A DNA stretch of 64,000 bases from Chromohalobacter marismortui (GTDB lineage Bacteria > Pseudomonadota > Gammaproteobacteria > Pseudomonadales > Halomonadaceae), in contig NZ_SOBR01000003.1 of assembly GCF_004364315.1 (NCBI RefSeq), positions 1 through 64,000 on the forward strand, in the 5' to 3' direction. The notes under the pieces were generated by a model, which worked only from the letters and a program-made list of their open reading frames with translations, did not search any database and was not told the DNA's origin. The translations under genes and the position numbers were made by a program. Shown here one piece after another: positions 62,357-64,000 of this stretch; position 1 is the stretch's first letter, and the number at the start of each line of letters is the position of its first letter.

Positions 62357-64000
62357 ATGTACCGGTACGACACGTACGACCAAACACTCGTCGACGAACG
62401 CGTCGCCCAATTCCGCGACCAGATGCGCCGCTACCTCGAGGGCAAGATAAGCGACGAGGAATTTCTGCCGCTGCGCGTGCAGAATGGCCTCTATGTGCAG
62501 CGTTATGCGCCGATGCTTCGCATCGCCATCCCTTATGGCATGCTGGCGTCCTACCAGTTGCGCAAGCTGGGCGAGATCGCCGCACGCTACGATCGCGGCT
62601 ATGGCCATTTCACCACGCGCACCAACCTGCAGCTGAACTGGCCCAAGCTCGAGGACGTACCTGACATCCTGGCGGATCTGGCCAGCGTGCAGATGCATGC
62701 CATTCAGACCAGCGGCAACGATATTCGCAACACCACGACCGATCAGTTCTCGGGCATCGCCGCCGACGAGGATGTCGATCCGCGTCCCTGGTGCGAGCTG
62801 ATTCGTCAATGGTCGACCTTCCACCCGGAGTTCGCCTATCTGCCGCGCAAGTTCAAGATCGCCGTGACCGGTGCCGAGGAAGACCGCGCCGCCATTCAGG
62901 TGCACGACGTGGGCCTGCGTTTTTGGCGCAACAGCGATGGCGATGTCCGCGTCAAGGTACTCGCCGGCGGCGGCCTGGGCCGTACACCAATGATCGGCGC
63001 CGTGATGTGCGAGGACCTGCCGTGGCAGCACCTGCTGACTTACCTCGAAGCCATCCTGCGCGTCTATAACCAATACGGTCGCCGTGACAACAAGTTCAAG
63101 GCGCGCATCAAGATCCTGGTCAAGGCGCTGGGCATCGACGAGTTCCGGCGCCGCACGGAGATCGAATGGGCCCATCTCAAGGATGGCCCGCAGACGCTGA
63201 CCGAGGAAGCGATCTCCGCCGTGGCCGACCACTTCGTCGAGCCGCCGCGTCGCGACGTTGCCGAAGATGCCATCCAGGCCTACGAGCGCTTGCGCGGAGA
63301 GAACCGTGCCTTTGCGCGCTTCGTCACCAACAACGTCACCGATCATAAGGTCCCCGGTTACAAGGCCGTGACGCTATCACTCAAGCGTCACGACCATTCG
63401 CCCGGTGACGTGACCTCCGACGACATGGCCGCCGTGGCGGATCTCGCCGATGAGTTCGGCTATGGCGAAGTGCGTGTCACTCACGAGCAGAATCTGGTGC
63501 TCACCGATGTGCCCGTGGACCGTATGGAAGATCTCTGGCAACGGCTCGAGACACTCGGCATGGCCAACCCCACCGTGGGTACCCTGGCCGATTTGATCTG
63601 CTGCCCGGGAGGTGATTACTGCTCGCTGGCCAATGCCAAGTCGATCCCGGTCGCTCAGGAAATTCAGCAGCGCTTCGAAGATCTGGACTTCCTCTATGAT
63701 CTGGGGCCGCTGGAGCTCAACATCTCGGGTTGCATGAATGCCTGCGGTCACCACCACGTGGGTCATATCGGCATTCTCGGCGTCGACAAGAAGGGCGAAG
63801 AGTATTACCAGATTTCACTGGGCGGGAGTCAGGGCAACGAGTCGTCACTCGGCAAGATTCTGGGGCCGTCTTTCTACCGGGAAGACGTAACCAACGTGAT
63901 CGACAAACTATTGAAAGTCTATGTCGGCGAGCGTACGCCTGATGAGACCTTTCTCGACACGTATCGCCGCATCGGCCTGAAACCCTTCAAGGAGCATGTC
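62357..64000 (+). CDS. cysI: Sulfite/nitrite reductase hemoprotein (partial, 3' end outside the window)
   Basis: At least 548 residues, open at the right edge. Siroheme/4Fe-4S cysteines are visible: C-x5-C in ICCPGGDYCSLA and C-x3-C in SGCMNACGHH, with the RTNLQLNWP and VTHEQNLVL substrate blocks. Start MYRYDTYDQTL at 62357. Six-electron reduction of sulfite to sulfide would supply sulfur for the metH pathway. Ferredoxin nitrite reductase is the main alternative; the length matches Pseudomonas-type CysI. Confidence 0.88.
   Translation, partial: MYRYDTYDQTLVDERVAQFRDQMRRYLEGKISDEEFLPLRVQNGLYVQRYAPMLRIAIPYGMLASYQLRKLGEIAARYDRGYGHFTTRTNLQLNWPKLEDVPDILADLASVQMHAIQTSGNDIRNTTTDQFSGIAADEDVDPRPWCELIRQWSTFHPEFAYLPRKFKIAVTGAEEDRAAIQVHDVGLRFWRNSDGDVRVKVLAGGGLGRTPMIGAVMCEDLPWQHLLTYLEAILRVYNQYGRRDNKFKARIKILVKALGIDEFRRRTEIEWAHLKDGPQTLTEEAISAVADHFVEPPRRDVAEDAIQAYERLRGENRAFARFVTNNVTDHKVPGYKAVTLSLKRHDHSPGDVTSDDMAAVADLADEFGYGEVRVTHEQNLVLTDVPVDRMEDLWQRLETLGMANPTVGTLADLICCPGGDYCSLANAKSIPVAQEIQQRFEDLDFLYDLGPLELNISGCMNACGHHHVGHIGILGVDKKGEEYYQISLGGSQGNESSLGKILGPSFYREDVTNVIDKLLKVYVGERTPDETFLDTYRRIGLKPFKEHV

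Overview
The window is a 64 kb, GC-rich, gene-dense chromosomal segment of a halophilic gammaproteobacterium of the family Halomonadaceae. It is most likely a Chromohalobacter or a close relative. The main pointers are a complete ectoine operon (ectABC) whose EctA reads like the Chromohalobacter protein, followed by a Fur-family regulator, hisI and yidD. Gammaproteobacterial housekeeping order elsewhere (ruvCAB-ybgC-tolQRAB-pal-cpoB, and mupP-ubiG next to yciK) agrees. No tRNA, CRISPR array, insertion sequence or prophage was recognised.

Layout. 1-0.2 kb: the 3' end of an rRNA operon (5S tail) with two successive terminators. 0.3-12 kb: prfC, a TatD-like nuclease, ygfZ (reverse), a small HMA-fold protein, an OsmC protein, uvrB, class I fumarase, cardiolipin synthase, a HypT-like LysR regulator and a fused NMN adenylyltransferase/Nudix gene. 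12-16.2 kb: a YihY-type membrane protein and acylphosphatase, then a reverse cluster of nucleoside hydrolase, ribokinase and a 2-hydroxyacid dehydrogenase. 16.4-27 kb: a long forward run fmdB-aspS-yebC-ruvCAB-ybgC-tolQRAB-pal-cpoB-yciK covering tRNA charging, Holliday-junction processing and the Tol-Pal envelope machine. 27.7-32.3 kb: mupP and ubiG (reverse), galU plus an unusual UDP-glucose-dehydrogenase-like gene, and sodB (reverse). 32.4-41.4 kb: a membrane coiled-coil protein, tamA-tamB, ychJ, msrA and yheT. 41.4-48.3 kb: a second HypT-like LysR gene and a five-gene peptide/opine-type ABC importer (reverse). 48.4-54.7 kb: beta-carbonic anhydrase, glutathione reductase, ectABC, a Zur/Fur regulator, hisI and yidD. 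54.7-58.3 kb: sufE and nfuA (iron-sulfur genes) bracket a divergent pair, a complete tyrosine recombinase and a KfrA-like coiled-coil DNA-binding protein, separated by an AT-rich spacer full of inverted repeats. 58.5-64 kb: cobalamin-dependent methionine synthase and a sulfite/nitrite reductase hemoprotein that runs off the end.

The points most worth a second look are: the recombinase/KfrA-like pair and its repeat-rich spacer; the ectABC neighbourhood, where ectC is followed directly by the regulator although an iron-transporter block (cfuABC) is reported between them in C. salexigens; the UDP-glucose dehydrogenase homologue in which the catalytic cysteine position reads serine; the strong dyads in the ect operon; and the duplicated 5S tail/terminator at the left edge.
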